Shown here piece after piece: positions 16,684 to 25,471 of a stretch of 60,621 nt of DNA. How positions within the stretch are numbered: the stretch's first letter is position 1; each line of letters opens with the position of its first letter. Origin of the DNA: a virus; the IMG/VR virus record IMGVR_UViG_3300048930_000296, positions 1 to 60,621 of that record. One strand, given 5' to 3'. A program made the position numbers and the translations under genes. The notes under the pieces are model-generated. The model was not told the DNA's origin. It made no database searches and saw only the letters and a list, made by a program, of their open reading frames with translations.

Positions 16684-17430
16684 TTACGACAATCGGGCTT
16701 TCATCCACTGGCCCAATGTGTTCGAAGCTGTCGTGCGCTTAATGTCGTGCTGAGTCTCAAGCACTTCCATCATTGTCATCCGCAGCTTCAGAACGACTTT
16801 CGTGTCCTTGGGGCTTCCAGCTTCTTTCCACATCTTGTCAGCCACCATCCAGATCTCACCTGCAACTCCCCCGGTTGGCTCAGCACCAGCGGGGCGCGGG
16901 GTGCCCGCAGGCTGCCGCGCTACGCCAGCGGGGCGGGGTGCCGGTATGGTTGCCGCGGGCAGCGGTTGCAGCGCTGTAGCGGCCCCTTTGGCTGCGCTAC
17001 GCATAGCATCAGTCATTTGAAGTGTGCGGGGCAAAATATCGTCAACAGTCTTTGGCGTTCTGCTGCCGAGCGCATAACGGTAGAAAGGAACTTTGCCAAC
17101 CGGAAGCTTCAATTGTGCTTCAACGGATGTGATCTGTTTGTCAAGCTCTTGATCGTCAACGAGTGGTGGCTTCATCGCGCCAATGACCACAGTGAGCGCC
17201 GCTCGCCGTTCGGCGTGAGTCAATGCCAGACCGGGTTCACCTGTCACACTGGTGTAGAGAAGTTGCATCTGCAAGACCTTGAGCCCCGCCAGGAAGTAGG
17301 GGCTATCGGTGTTTTCGAACTTCACATTCTTCACGTTGGCAGCTTCAAGCTGAACCAGACCGTGAAGTATGTCTTGCACGCGATGCACGTTCAGCACGCG
17401 CATCTTGTCCATGTCAATCGCGACGTGCAT
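16684..17430 (-). CDS. Hypothetical protein with Pro/Ala linker
   Basis: 248 aa, not recognised. The N-terminal part (1-135) is helical without an obvious motif; a Pro/Ala-rich linker spans about 155-190; the C-terminus (190-248) has GGVAGEIWMVADKM and TTASNTLGQWMKARL, similar in layout to the C-terminal domains of the Ala/Lys protein (16037-16591) and the zinc-finger protein (34544-35287). ATG at 17430 overlaps the upstream stop (ATGA). Repeat type B copy 3 lies inside it. Confidence 0.7.
   Translation of the reverse strand: MHVAIDMDKMRVLNVHRVQDILHGLVQLEAANVKNVKFENTDSPYFLAGLKVLQMQLLYTSVTGEPGLALTHAERRAALTVVIGAMKPPLVDDQELDKQITSVEAQLKLPVGKVPFYRYALGSRTPKTVDDILPRTLQMTDAMRSAAKGAATALQPLPAATIPAPRPAGVARQPAGTPRPAGAEPTGGVAGEIWMVADKMWKEAGSPKDTKVVLKLRMTMMEVLETQHDIKRTTASNTLGQWMKARLS
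16972..16988. repeat. Repeat type B, copy 3 (17 bases, inside a gene)
   Basis: CGCTGTAGCGGCCCCTT, identical to the first 17 bases of the copies at 6884 and 35851. Here it is within a coding region, unlike the other two. Confidence 0.55.
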
Positions 17431-17624
17431 CACTCCCTCCTTTTCGCAATAAGCGTCACGAACCGATCCCTGGACAAATCAATTTCGTGCTTCCACTTGC
17501 TGAAGTGATACTTGCACGAGAACTCGTTACATTTTGCGACGAACAGCTCTGGGTTCTTTTCAGCCCAGTTCATGTTCATCTCAATCTCAACGCGGACGAC
17601 ACCATCCATCTGATCAGTTGTCAT
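17430..17624 (-). CDS. Hypothetical protein (64 aa)
   Basis: Starts MTTDQMDGVVRVEIEMNMNW and ends in a basic stretch. No family recognised. It overlaps both neighbours (11 nt upstream, ATGA downstream), which supports it as part of the leftward operon. Confidence 0.65.
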   Translation of the reverse strand: MTTDQMDGVVRVEIEMNMNWAEKNPELFVAKCNEFSCKYHFSKWKHEIDLSRDRFVTLIAKRRE

Positions 17625-18018
17625 TGCCCGGGCGCCCCTTCCAGCCGATCGTTTCCATCGCGCTCACCTTGCATGCGCGCTCCTGTGCGACCCGCTGAAT
17701 CGTCTTCATGAACTCCGCGCGGGTCTTCGAAGTTGCATTGGTCCGAAGACCGATGTGCATCTCAACGTCCTTCTTGCTCAGGTGGATTCCACCTTTCGGA
17801 CCGTTGAGCAAGCTGCCGTTGATCATCTGCCAGATGTTGACCCTCTCCCAGACTTCGTCCAGGTTCTTCTCGGTGATCTGGTAGAAGCCGCACGGTATGG
17901 TTGCCCACACCAGGACTTCAGTGACCGGGTGCCACTGTGCCTTCCCGAAGCGCTCATGCGGAGCTGTGGTCACATTCTGAAAGTCCTTCACCGCGCTGAC
18001 GTCAAAATCCAGGGACAT
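17614..18018 (-). CDS. Hypothetical protein (134 aa)
   Basis: Starts MSLDFDVSAVKDFQNVTTAP, contains VLVWATIPCGFYQITEKN and a basic C-terminus ending WKGRPGNDN. No family recognised. GAGGAG precedes the ATG by 7 nt and a candidate promoter lies upstream at 18053-18080. Confidence 0.7.
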   Translation of the reverse strand: MSLDFDVSAVKDFQNVTTAPHERFGKAQWHPVTEVLVWATIPCGFYQITEKNLDEVWERVNIWQMINGSLLNGPKGGIHLSKKDVEMHIGLRTNATSKTRAEFMKTIQRVAQERACKVSAMETIGWKGRPGNDN

Positions 18019-18052
18019 GGTTCGCTCCTCAAGCTGAATTGCCTACTTGCTT

Positions 18053-18080
18053 ACAGTAGCAGAACCAACAGCGAACGCAA
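18053..18080 (-). promoter_or_regulatory. Candidate promoter
   Basis: Minus strand TTGCGT (18075-18080), 16-nt spacer, TGC-TACTGT (-10 at 18053-18058). It precedes the gene starting at 18018. The TGCTACTGT -10 is identical to that of the plus-strand candidate at 49747-49776. Confidence 0.45.
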
Positions 18081-18090
18081 TAGCTAAAAT

Positions 18091-19968
18091 TCAGAACGGA
18101 ATGTCATCATCGTCAATGACTCGGGTTTCGCCTGCTTGCGTCGTTCCTGGTTTCTTCAACGTCGACATGTAGCCGGCAATCGCGGAAGTATCTGCTTCCA
18201 GCTCAATTGAAGGACCTTCGTCGTAATCTGAGCGCTCGGTTGCACCGAAGGCGGTTCCATCAAGGCAGGTCGCCATAATTTCCGGATATTGCTTGTTTGT
18301 CCAGACTCGCAAGTGTGTTGCAACGGGCAAGTTCTTCAAGACCGAAAGGACATGGTCTGTGGATCCAACAAAAGGTTCTTTAGTCCGTTCCCGCCACCAC
18401 TGTTGCGCTTTGCGAAGCGCATACTTATCGTGCTCAGGGCAGACGTATTCACTAAAGACACGACGACCGCAGTAGTATGAGACTTTAATCGACGGGGGCC
18501 GACCTTCTTTAAGATGCTTCTTGGCTACAACGTGGTCGACCGCAAATATCTGCATGACCGGAAAGTCACCTCGGATAAGTTGCTCAGACGCAGCTTCTTC
18601 TTTGAGTTTATTCGTGAACTGAAACTCATGTCCACACTCTTTGCCAGTTGAGCTGTCAATGCCAGTGCAGAATCGGGCGCTTGCGTGGCAGTAGCAGTGG
18701 CAGACCGGGCATTCCTTAACCGGCGCTTCACCTCCGCCTTCACCCTTTCGCTTCGGAATTACAGGATCGTTGACTGGACCGAGACGCTTTGTATTCTGGG
18801 CGTAATCAAGAACGAGACAGTTCTGCTTAGGACTTGCAGCAATCGACGCCAATCTACCCTCAGGGGTGTCAAGGTCAAACAGCGGTCCACCGTTATGCCC
18901 AGTCATTGGGTTGTGATAGAACGGTCGTGTTCCACGGCCAAGCATCTGCACCCAAAGAACGGGTGAAGCAGTTGGACGCAGAACAACAATCATGTCAATT
19001 CCAGGATCATCAAATCCCGTTGTCAACACATTGTTGTTCACCAGCGCGCGAAGCTTACCAGCTTTGAAATCACGAATTGCTTGGTCCCGACCTTCGCGCT
19101 TGCTATGGACGCAACCCGCAGAAACGCCAAGCAGATTAAGCATATCGGCAATGTGGTCAGCGTGATCGGTCCCAGACGCAAAGACCAGCCACTTGTTTCG
19201 ATCGTGCCCAAGCTCCATGGCTTCACGAAGTGCTGCCATTGTTGTTTCGTCTTTGTCGACAGCTTTCTGAAGCTCACTCTCAATGAACTCGCCGCCCCGC
19301 ATATGCACGCCCTCAACATCAAGTTTAGTGGCTGTCCGGCGTGGCACAAGCGGAACAAGGTAGCCTTCAGAAATCAGTCGATTGAATGCAATCACCCCCG
19401 TTATGTCGAAACATACGTCGGTGAAGATGCTTGGTGTTTCACTCTTGTCCGGATTAACCACAGGGCTGGTGATGTGCCCATGCCCAAGCCTCCACGGAGT
19501 TGCTGTCAACCCTATGACCTTCAGCATGGGGTTCATCGCGAGCAGTGCGTTAATGAACGTTTGATACATTGTCGACTCAGCTGGGCTTACCAGATGCGCT
19601 TCGTCAACAATAATCAAATCAACGTGCCCGAACAACGAAGCCTTATTAGCTACGGAAGCGATGCCAGCAAAGGTGATCGGACGATTGTGGGTCTTCTGGT
19701 TCAGGCCTGCACTGTATATCCCCGCTGGCGCAAAAGGCCAGACCATCATCAGCTTCTCATAGTTCTGTTGGATAAGCTCTTTAACGTGTGTCAGGATCAT
19801 CACTTTCTGGCCTGGAAAGTGCGAGTAGATTGACTGCAAGAATCGAGCGATGATAATCGACTTGCCCGTTCCCGTAGGCATAGCAACGACCGGGTTTCCG
19901 GAATTGCTTCTGAAATAATCCCAGATTGATGCTACTGCTTCAGTTTGGTAAGGCCGGTCCCTGATCAT
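18091..19968 (-). CDS. DEAH-box superfamily 2 helicase with zinc ribbon
   Basis: 625 aa, start ATG at 19968 overlapping the upstream stop (ATGA). Q-motif-like RDRPYQTEA, Walker A MPTGTGKS (30-37), DEAH at 122-125 (VDEAHLVSP), motif III GLTATPWRLG, and motifs V/VI near LTTGFDDPGID and QMLGRGTRP. A cysteine cluster CPVCHCYCHASARFC then KECGHEF near residues 430-460 forms a zinc ribbon. Domain order matches phage helicases of the type I/III restriction helicase family. Likely unwinds or remodels forks or recombination intermediates. Confidence 0.9.
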   Translation of the reverse strand: MIRDRPYQTEAVASIWDYFRSNSGNPVVAMPTGTGKSIIIARFLQSIYSHFPGQKVMILTHVKELIQQNYEKLMMVWPFAPAGIYSAGLNQKTHNRPITFAGIASVANKASLFGHVDLIIVDEAHLVSPAESTMYQTFINALLAMNPMLKVIGLTATPWRLGHGHITSPVVNPDKSETPSIFTDVCFDITGVIAFNRLISEGYLVPLVPRRTATKLDVEGVHMRGGEFIESELQKAVDKDETTMAALREAMELGHDRNKWLVFASGTDHADHIADMLNLLGVSAGCVHSKREGRDQAIRDFKAGKLRALVNNNVLTTGFDDPGIDMIVVLRPTASPVLWVQMLGRGTRPFYHNPMTGHNGGPLFDLDTPEGRLASIAASPKQNCLVLDYAQNTKRLGPVNDPVIPKRKGEGGGEAPVKECPVCHCYCHASARFCTGIDSSTGKECGHEFQFTNKLKEEAASEQLIRGDFPVMQIFAVDHVVAKKHLKEGRPPSIKVSYYCGRRVFSEYVCPEHDKYALRKAQQWWRERTKEPFVGSTDHVLSVLKNLPVATHLRVWTNKQYPEIMATCLDGTAFGATERSDYDEGPSIELEADTSAIAGYMSTLKKPGTTQAGETRVIDDDDIPF

Positions 19969-20933
19969 CAGATAACTCTCGAGCGCTCGTAGTGGCTGCA
20001 ACCAGTTAGTTGTGTCTTCTTATCAATCGGGCCTGGGCAGACAACGTTTGAGCATTGCCAGACGCCACCGGGTGCAGGGTCAGAAAAGCGGCAAGTTCGG
20101 CAGTTGATGTCCGGCGCGGCGCCAAGGTGGCAGACGGGTTTGTGGTCACAGAATCTGCACTTCCAGAAGCCTGGGCTAGGATTCAATTTGTCGGGCGGCG
20201 TCTTGCTCCAGATGATTTGCTCACCTTTGTCAAGATACATCTGAGCCAGAAGCGGGTCGACCGTAAGAACCTCAGCGTAGAGATCATCGGTGTTCTTGTT
20301 CACCGCAACGTAGAGCGCGTGACCGATTCCCATCTTGTGCATATAGAGGTTCATCTGAACATAGTGTTCGAACTTTGCCTCCTTGACACCTTTCCCGGGA
20401 AACTTCGTAGTCTTTCCTGCAAGGTAGTCACGCCAGTCTTTCAGCGGACCAGCAAGCTCAATAAACGATTTTTCGCTATGCGTCTTGAACTCGCTCAGTG
20501 CAGGAAGCCCGGGCGGTATATCAGGAACGTTGATTGCGATACCGTCACCGCTGCCGCCCCCATGCCCGTCGCCAAAGTGGATACGAAACTGTTTCCCGTT
20601 TTCGTCCTGCTGATAAATCTGGCAACCAATCATCAGAAGCAGCGCAATAAAACGAGCTTCTTCAAGATGTCCCCGGTTGAACAACCGCAGCATCCGCCCT
20701 TCAAATGCCCCTTTTGTTGTCCAGTGAAAGTTATACCAGATTGCCCGATTGCACTCTTGCCCAAGAATGGACGCGCCAAGGTGCGACCTATGCTCTTCTT
20801 CATCGGTGCGATATGCGTCGCCTATATGCGGAATGACTTTTCCGAGCCATCCACGAAAGGAAGCACCTCCGTCAGCTGCAACGATTTCGTCGATTCTGCG
20901 GAGTGTCGCAAAGGCGACTTTTACGTTTGTCAT
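19968..20933 (-). CDS. PD-(D/E)XK nuclease, Cas4/RecB-like
   Basis: 321 aa. C61 (GQECNRAIWY) with a cysteine group near the C-terminus (CRFCDHKPVC, then CRTC) suggests a Cas4-type iron-sulfur site. The nuclease core shows GDGIA near 129-133 and LSEFKTH (146-152, E148/K150). Likely a recombination or end-processing exonuclease acting with the adjacent helicase and the Sak4-like ATPase. GAGGA precedes the start. Confidence 0.8.
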   Translation of the reverse strand: MTNVKVAFATLRRIDEIVAADGGASFRGWLGKVIPHIGDAYRTDEEEHRSHLGASILGQECNRAIWYNFHWTTKGAFEGRMLRLFNRGHLEEARFIALLLMIGCQIYQQDENGKQFRIHFGDGHGGGSGDGIAINVPDIPPGLPALSEFKTHSEKSFIELAGPLKDWRDYLAGKTTKFPGKGVKEAKFEHYVQMNLYMHKMGIGHALYVAVNKNTDDLYAEVLTVDPLLAQMYLDKGEQIIWSKTPPDKLNPSPGFWKCRFCDHKPVCHLGAAPDINCRTCRFSDPAPGGVWQCSNVVCPGPIDKKTQLTGCSHYERSRVI

Positions 20934-20993
20934 CTGTTCCTCGCTGACTGAAAATGGCGCCCGTTTCCAGGCGCCTAGTTGAGGCAGCGAGCG

Positions 20994-21869
20994 TCAGCCG
21001 CCAGGCTTCTGAGTCCACGGAGGCGCGAACCCCTGAGCGGGGTGCGGTGCCTCGGGCGCAGCAGGAGCACCAGCCGCAGCGGGCGGAGCGCCAGGCGCAG
21101 CGCCACCGGGTTGCCCCCAAGGCTGCTGACCTGCCGGTTGCTGCCAACCCCCTTGTGCGGGCGGCGCTGCGGGCGCTGCGGGCGCTGCGGGCGGGGCAGG
21201 GGGTGCCGCTGGTGCAGCAGGCTGAGCAGGGAACCGAGCACGAAGATCAGCTTCGCTGAGAACTTCGTTTCCGGCGTAGTAGTAGCCGGGTGCGCTCGGA
21301 TGTGCCAACCAACCCGCAGGCGGGAACGCTGCGGCCGGCGGGGCGACCGGGGGTGCTGCCGGCGGAGCTGCGGGCGGTGCTGCCTGGGTCTGTTGCGCCC
21401 AGGGCTGCGCGGGCGGAATCTGGGCAGCGGGCGGTGCGGTAGCGGCCGGAGCACCAGCAGGCTGACCATCGACAGCTTCGTTGATGTTCTTGAAGCTGCG
21501 AAGCTCGTTCGACGGTTCGTAGCCCTCATCCTTCTTGACGATGGCTTTCACCTTCATCGGGATGTTGTGGAGCTGCTGCGTATCGCTCAGCTGCAGAACG
21601 CCGGCAGCGTGGCAAAGAGCGGACAGCTGGCGCTGAGCGATCTCGGACGTCTGAGCGTTCGTGTGCTGCAGATTGAACCGGGCGAACAGCTTCCGGCCCT
21701 TGTATTGGCCGTCGAGAATGGTGAACCGAAACTGCGTGTAGCTGTTCACGCCGTCCTTGGTCGGCTTGTTGCCGCTTTCGTCGATCGCCGCGTTATACCA
21801 GCCAGCGGGAACGACTTCGATCCCGTTGTCCGGTTCAACTTTGGACGCGTCAAAGTGAAGTTGTGCCAT
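20994..21869 (-). CDS. DUF669 protein (single-strand DNA-binding candidate) with Pro/Ala-rich tail
   Basis: 291 aa. Residues 1-150 match DUF669: an opening HFDASKVEPD, VVPAGWYNAAI, YTQFRFTILDGQYKGRKLF and KVKAIVKKDEG. DUF669 genes sit beside annealing or RecA-like genes in many phages and are suspected single-strand binding proteins. The rest is low-complexity Pro/Ala/Gln with an embedded GWLAHPSAPGYYYAGNEVLS segment. The tail resembles the disordered tails of SSB proteins but ends TQKPGG, not in acidic residues. Confidence 0.75.
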   Translation of the reverse strand: MAQLHFDASKVEPDNGIEVVPAGWYNAAIDESGNKPTKDGVNSYTQFRFTILDGQYKGRKLFARFNLQHTNAQTSEIAQRQLSALCHAAGVLQLSDTQQLHNIPMKVKAIVKKDEGYEPSNELRSFKNINEAVDGQPAGAPAATAPPAAQIPPAQPWAQQTQAAPPAAPPAAPPVAPPAAAFPPAGWLAHPSAPGYYYAGNEVLSEADLRARFPAQPAAPAAPPAPPAAPAAPAAPPAQGGWQQPAGQQPWGQPGGAAPGAPPAAAGAPAAPEAPHPAQGFAPPWTQKPGG

Positions 21870-21883
21870 GTGGAACTGTTCCT

Positions 21884-22726
21884 TTACTGGCGGTTGAAGA
21901 TATCAATCCCGGTCTGCGTATAGACCGCGTGAGCAAGCGCGTTCCATCCATTCTGCGGGGGAGCTGGGATTGGAATTTCCCCCGTGATGCCAAACCTGTT
22001 CCCGGCGGTATAGCCTGGCGTCCTGCTCAGACCCAAGACCCGCCCCTTATTCTGGGACATAGCCTTGGACAAGTTATCGGTTTTGCTGACATAGACAGGT
22101 TCGTAGAGAAACCCGATAATGTCAGCCCATTGGGTCATGCGTTCACGCTTCCCATAGGTCTTCTGGTTTTTCGGGGAATGCAGAAGCAAGTCCCACGAAT
22201 CGTATTCGCCCGCGGTAGGGTCCATCACCTTGCTTGAAAACACGTGGCAGGTGAGAACAATGTTCAGACCCCCGTAGACCGCCAGCGCGTCAAGTTTCAC
22301 AAGGATAGCGTCAAGGTCTTCGTTGGCAAGGTTGTATCCCTTCCCATAACCCCCGTGGCAACTTTCCATCGTGATGATTTTCTTGCTCCCAGGGCGGTAG
22401 AGCGGGTCGCGTTCGATCACCGCGTCATGGATCATCCGTTCCAATGCGGTGGCACTGTCAAAGACAAGTGTCTTGAATGGGAAATTCCCTTGCTGCGCAT
22501 ACATCGTCACTTCGTCAATCAGCGAGTGGACTTGCGCAAGCGTCTCAAGCCTTGGGGTCTTCGCAACAGCGACCCCCGCGAACCCGACTTCCAACGGAAC
22601 GAGCAGCGCGCCGGGCGCATAGCTGCACAAGGTAGTCTTGCCGAGCTTTTCCTGCCCCGCAATCAGAATTCGCAACCCGGTCCGGGTGGCACCCGTCGTG
22701 ATTCCACCAAGGATGCTCTGGCTCAT
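21884..22726 (-). CDS. Sak4-like RecA-family ATPase
   Basis: 280 aa. Walker A IAGQEKLGKTTL (22-33), Walker B TLVFDSATALERM, and VLTCHVFSSKV as a sensor-like strand. This is the layout of Sak4-type (RAD51/RecA-related) single-strand annealing proteins in phages. Its neighbours (DUF669 protein, Cas4-like nuclease, ligase) support a recombination role. ATG at 22726 overlaps the ligase stop (ATGA). Confidence 0.8.
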   Translation of the reverse strand: MSQSILGGITTGATRTGLRILIAGQEKLGKTTLCSYAPGALLVPLEVGFAGVAVAKTPRLETLAQVHSLIDEVTMYAQQGNFPFKTLVFDSATALERMIHDAVIERDPLYRPGSKKIITMESCHGGYGKGYNLANEDLDAILVKLDALAVYGGLNIVLTCHVFSSKVMDPTAGEYDSWDLLLHSPKNQKTYGKRERMTQWADIIGFLYEPVYVSKTDNLSKAMSQNKGRVLGLSRTPGYTAGNRFGITGEIPIPAPPQNGWNALAHAVYTQTGIDIFNRQ

Positions 22727-23661
22727 GACATGTCCTCTTTCATGCGAATGCTCTGGAAGGTCGGGAATCGCAACTTGTCCTTCACTCCATGCGGGAAGTA
22801 TTGGAATTTCACAACCCTACCAACAATTTCAGCGGGGTGCAACAGGTAATGCGCCCGCTCTTCAGACGTCATTTTGCCAGCTGCGATTGTGATTTCTTCA
22901 CCAGCTTCGAACCGCTTATTCGGCGTTTCAATCGGCGCAAGAAGTTTCGCAGTCAGCGTGCCGACAAGACCGTTCTTGACCATGTTAGCTTGATGCGTGC
23001 TGCGCTCAGTGTATCCGAGCGCGTTGATTGTTGCTTCGTTGTTGTTGGTTTCCCCTTCGTGGACAGCAGTAACCACAGCTTCAGCGTCCATGAACGCCTT
23101 GATGCGCAACAAACCGCCTTCGCGAATCGTGCTGCGGCCTGACTTGTGTGGCGCGTGCGGGTCACGAAGAATTGTTCCTTCGTAGCCAAGTGCAGCGTTG
23201 ACATCAATCCGTGACTGAAGCTCGTCCATGTTGTGGCAGAGCACGCCTTCAACGACTTGCACGTGACGGAAAATGTCATTCCCCGCTGCGCCAAGCTTGG
23301 CAACTTCCTGATGCAGAATCTGAATTCGCTGCATGTAGGGCAAGCCTTTCGTGTCAGCCCGAACAAGATCAAACAGGTGCCAAGCAACCCAAGGCGAACC
23401 ATCATGCGAGCTGAGTGCGCTTGTGGTCATCCTGCACAGATCAGGATGCGTTTCAACTTCAACCGCCATTTCGCCATCGAAACCAAGGGTTGCGCTGTGG
23501 CTGAAGATACGGCTGACATACTTGTTGCCGAATGGCTTCAAGCTGCGCCCGGTGACCTGCCCGAAAAGGTTGATAGCGCGAACCCCGTCGATTTTGGGCT
23601 GCGCCAGAACCGGAAACTTGACCTTCTCCGGGTCCCAGTCATCAGCAAGCATTGGTTTCAT
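22723..23661 (-). CDS. ATP-dependent DNA ligase
   Basis: 312 aa. Motif I is QPKIDGVRA with adenylated Lys23; motif III includes DGEM, motif IV GYEGTILRD, and motif V LLRIKAF. The C-terminal OB domain has an RPF-like end (KFQYFPHGVKDKLRFPTF). Minimal length typical of phage ligases. It seals nicks in replication or recombination. ATG overlaps the upstream stop (TCAT on the plus strand at 23658-23661 region). Confidence 0.92.
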   Translation of the reverse strand: MKPMLADDWDPEKVKFPVLAQPKIDGVRAINLFGQVTGRSLKPFGNKYVSRIFSHSATLGFDGEMAVEVETHPDLCRMTTSALSSHDGSPWVAWHLFDLVRADTKGLPYMQRIQILHQEVAKLGAAGNDIFRHVQVVEGVLCHNMDELQSRIDVNAALGYEGTILRDPHAPHKSGRSTIREGGLLRIKAFMDAEAVVTAVHEGETNNNEATINALGYTERSTHQANMVKNGLVGTLTAKLLAPIETPNKRFEAGEEITIAAGKMTSEERAHYLLHPAEIVGRVVKFQYFPHGVKDKLRFPTFQSIRMKEDMS

Positions 23662-23957
23662 TTCGGCGCCTCCAGTTGCAGCTGAGCAATGGTTCCGTCC
23701 GGTTGCGCTTCAAGAGCAACATAGCCGTCACCGGGTTTCACGCAGAGGCGCCCGAACTTGTCCTTGAACAGCGGGCCCTCATACGCCAACAAGTCCAACG
23801 TGCAACCCTCAACACTGGACTTGCCATCTGCGTTCAAGCGAACAAACCCGCCGCCGAACTTGGCAAAGAGCTGCCCACGATATTCGTAGATATCACAAGG
23901 CTTGTAGATGCCTCCTTTGCGAACAACTGCGCTTTGTCCGATCAGTTGGGTGAACAT
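23658..23957 (-). CDS. Hypothetical protein between ligase and RNase H
   Basis: 99 aa. Beta-rich sequence starting MFTQLIGQSAVVRKGGIYKP, with two GxxF/GxxY turns (KFGGGFVRLN; KPGDGYVALEA). No family recognised. It overlaps RNase H by 16 nt and the ligase start by 4 nt, so it belongs to the same transcript. Confidence 0.7.
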   Translation of the reverse strand: MFTQLIGQSAVVRKGGIYKPCDIYEYRGQLFAKFGGGFVRLNADGKSSVEGCTLDLLAYEGPLFKDKFGRLCVKPGDGYVALEAQPDGTIAQLQLEAPK

Positions 23958-24418
23958 GCACTAGACCTCAGCTTGTGGCGAACCTTCCGCATTGCCTGCT
24001 TGGCACGCTGGTCGCAATGGTTGTTGGCGGCAAAGCGTGCCCCCGGCGCATCACTATGCCCTTTCACATGGCGAAACTGAATTGTCAAATTCTTATCCGC
24101 CTTGTATCCGTCAAGGAAGCTTACTGCATCCCGTTCAGCCTGCTCGCCTGGAATGCGGCGACCTTCAAACGCCGCAATCGTGTTCTTGCTGTCAGTTTGC
24201 ACAAGGACAACATCACCCGGTTCAACAAGGCCCGAGTTAACAGCTTCGACAAGCGCGTTGCAGACAGCTTTCATTTCAACTTCAGTCGGGTTAATGCAGA
24301 CCCCTTTTATGGGTCCAGCACCAGGCTTCTTTCCACGGTAACTGGCAATCCAGTAACCGAAACCTCCTGCCCCTGTCTCGGGGCAGAAGGAACCATCAAC
24401 CATCAGGGTGACTTGCAT
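23942..24418 (-). CDS. Ribonuclease H-like protein
   Basis: 158 aa, start ATG at 24418 overlapping the upstream stop. RNase HI fold: MVDGSF (D8), TEVEMKAV (E48), VQTDSKNT (D76) and HVKGHSDAPG followed by NNHCDQRAK (last acidic residue). Removes RNA from RNA-DNA hybrids such as primers. It lies with ligase, as would suit lagging-strand maturation. Confidence 0.88.
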   Translation of the reverse strand: MQVTLMVDGSFCPETGAGGFGYWIASYRGKKPGAGPIKGVCINPTEVEMKAVCNALVEAVNSGLVEPGDVVLVQTDSKNTIAAFEGRRIPGEQAERDAVSFLDGYKADKNLTIQFRHVKGHSDAPGARFAANNHCDQRAKQAMRKVRHKLRSSACSPN

Positions 24419-24885
24419 TAGGTCTGCACCCTCTTCGGGATCACAATCTCCAGCGACGGTGAACCGTCCTTGATGATCAAGCACTGGTCAAAGTAGTGCC
24501 GTTCGTTGTCGGTCAGCTTGCGGTATTCGCTGATCGCCAACTCGGGCTTCCACCTGATCAGTTCGTCAAGTTTCAAAAGCGGAACCTGCGGGACGGTTCC
24601 CGGCGCCTTGCTTTCGCCCCAGTTCTCTTCCTGCGCCTTCTTCAACGCATCCAGCGCCGCGACGTCAACCTTGCGGTCGATCACACGGTTCGCCTTCAGG
24701 ACTGCACCAGTCCCATCGCCGATGTCGTAGTTGTTGGTCCCTTCCTTGGGGTCCTGGAAATAGTGGCGGTAGATGCGCCCGCGGAGCAGCGCTTCAGCTT
24801 GCTTCACCTTTGCAAGCGTGTCTTTGAGTTCATACCACTGCGCCAGCTCTTGCGGGGTGACGGGGTCGGGGTTGATGTCAACCAT
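24418..24885 (-). CDS. Conserved phage replication-module protein, unknown function
   Basis: 155 aa. Starts MVDINPDPVTPQELAQWYEL, with a helical stretch KDTLAKVKQAEALLRGRIYR and a short strand region GTGAVLKANRVIDRKVD. Proteins of this layout occur near Sak4 and RNase H genes in other phages; I do not know a function. Overlaps both neighbours. Confidence 0.65.
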   Translation of the reverse strand: MVDINPDPVTPQELAQWYELKDTLAKVKQAEALLRGRIYRHYFQDPKEGTNNYDIGDGTGAVLKANRVIDRKVDVAALDALKKAQEENWGESKAPGTVPQVPLLKLDELIRWKPELAISEYRKLTDNERHYFDQCLIIKDGSPSLEIVIPKRVQT

Positions 24886-25126
24886 TGTTCGGATCCTTCG
24901 GTTTCTGGCCCAAGAAGCGTCTCTGGGCAGGTTTCGGGGTTAGTTCAGGCAGTATAAGCGGCGCGGGGCATTCTGTAAAGAGGGCTGTGTGGGCATAGCC
25001 ACCCAAATAGCCGTCAAACACGAAGTATTGATCTCCGCGCCGCAAAAGAACGACACCAACAATGCCGGAGTCATCAAGAACGAGCTCCTCCTTGGAGCCA
25101 TCGCTCAGCTGGAGGAGCGCACGCAT
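24878..25126 (-). CDS. Hypothetical protein (82 aa)
   Basis: Beta-rich start MRALLQLSDGSKEELVLDDS with VVLLRRGDQYFVFDGYLGG, then a basic Pro-rich end. Not recognised. The start overlaps the upstream stop (ATGA) and the end overlaps the next gene by 8 nt. Confidence 0.65.
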   Translation of the reverse strand: MRALLQLSDGSKEELVLDDSGIVGVVLLRRGDQYFVFDGYLGGYAHTALFTECPAPLILPELTPKPAQRRFLGQKPKDPNNG

Positions 25127-25401
25127 CAGTTCCCCTCCGCTTCCGAAAGCTCGTCGATCAGCTGGTCAACCTTTGCCACCAACTCATCAAGCGTGTCACA
25201 GATTTCTTCAGAGGTGCTCTGCGCGGTGTCGAGTGCATCAGCGGCAGCTTCGATTGCCTGCCCCCGTTCAGCTTGCTGCAACCCTTCAGAAAGGTTGTCA
25301 AACTTTTCACGCTCTTCACTTGCGAGCTCTTCGATCTCACTCTTGATGTCGTCAAGAGCTGCGACCCATTTCGCAATGAGCTTTCTTCCTTCTGCGTTCA
25401 T
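25126..25401 (-). CDS. Coiled-coil hypothetical protein (91 aa)
   Basis: Acidic, helical throughout (DDIKSEIEELASEEREKFDN; ICDTLDELVAKVDQLIDEL), predicted coiled coil. Similar acidic helical proteins occur in early regions of other phages, function unknown. AGGAG precedes the start by 7 nt and a candidate promoter lies at 25441-25468. Confidence 0.7.
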   Translation of the reverse strand: MNAEGRKLIAKWVAALDDIKSEIEELASEEREKFDNLSEGLQQAERGQAIEAAADALDTAQSTSEEICDTLDELVAKVDQLIDELSEAEGN

Positions 25402-25440
25402 GTCAAACTCCTATCAACGCGGGCAACCCCGCAGAACTAA

Positions 25441-25468
25441 CCTTAAACGCCATTCGGTTCGATTGCAA
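25441..25468 (-). promoter_or_regulatory. Candidate promoter
   Basis: Minus strand TTGCAA (25463-25468), 16-nt spacer, TTAAGG (25441-25446), in the 70-nt gap upstream of the gene starting at 25401. Confidence 0.4.
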
Positions 25469-25471
25469 CAC

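Noticed and set aside
20979-21923. 314-codon plus-strand open frame opposite the DUF669 gene
   Set aside because: Arg/Cys/Gly-rich antisense of a Pro/Ala-rich low-complexity tail; a composition artefact.
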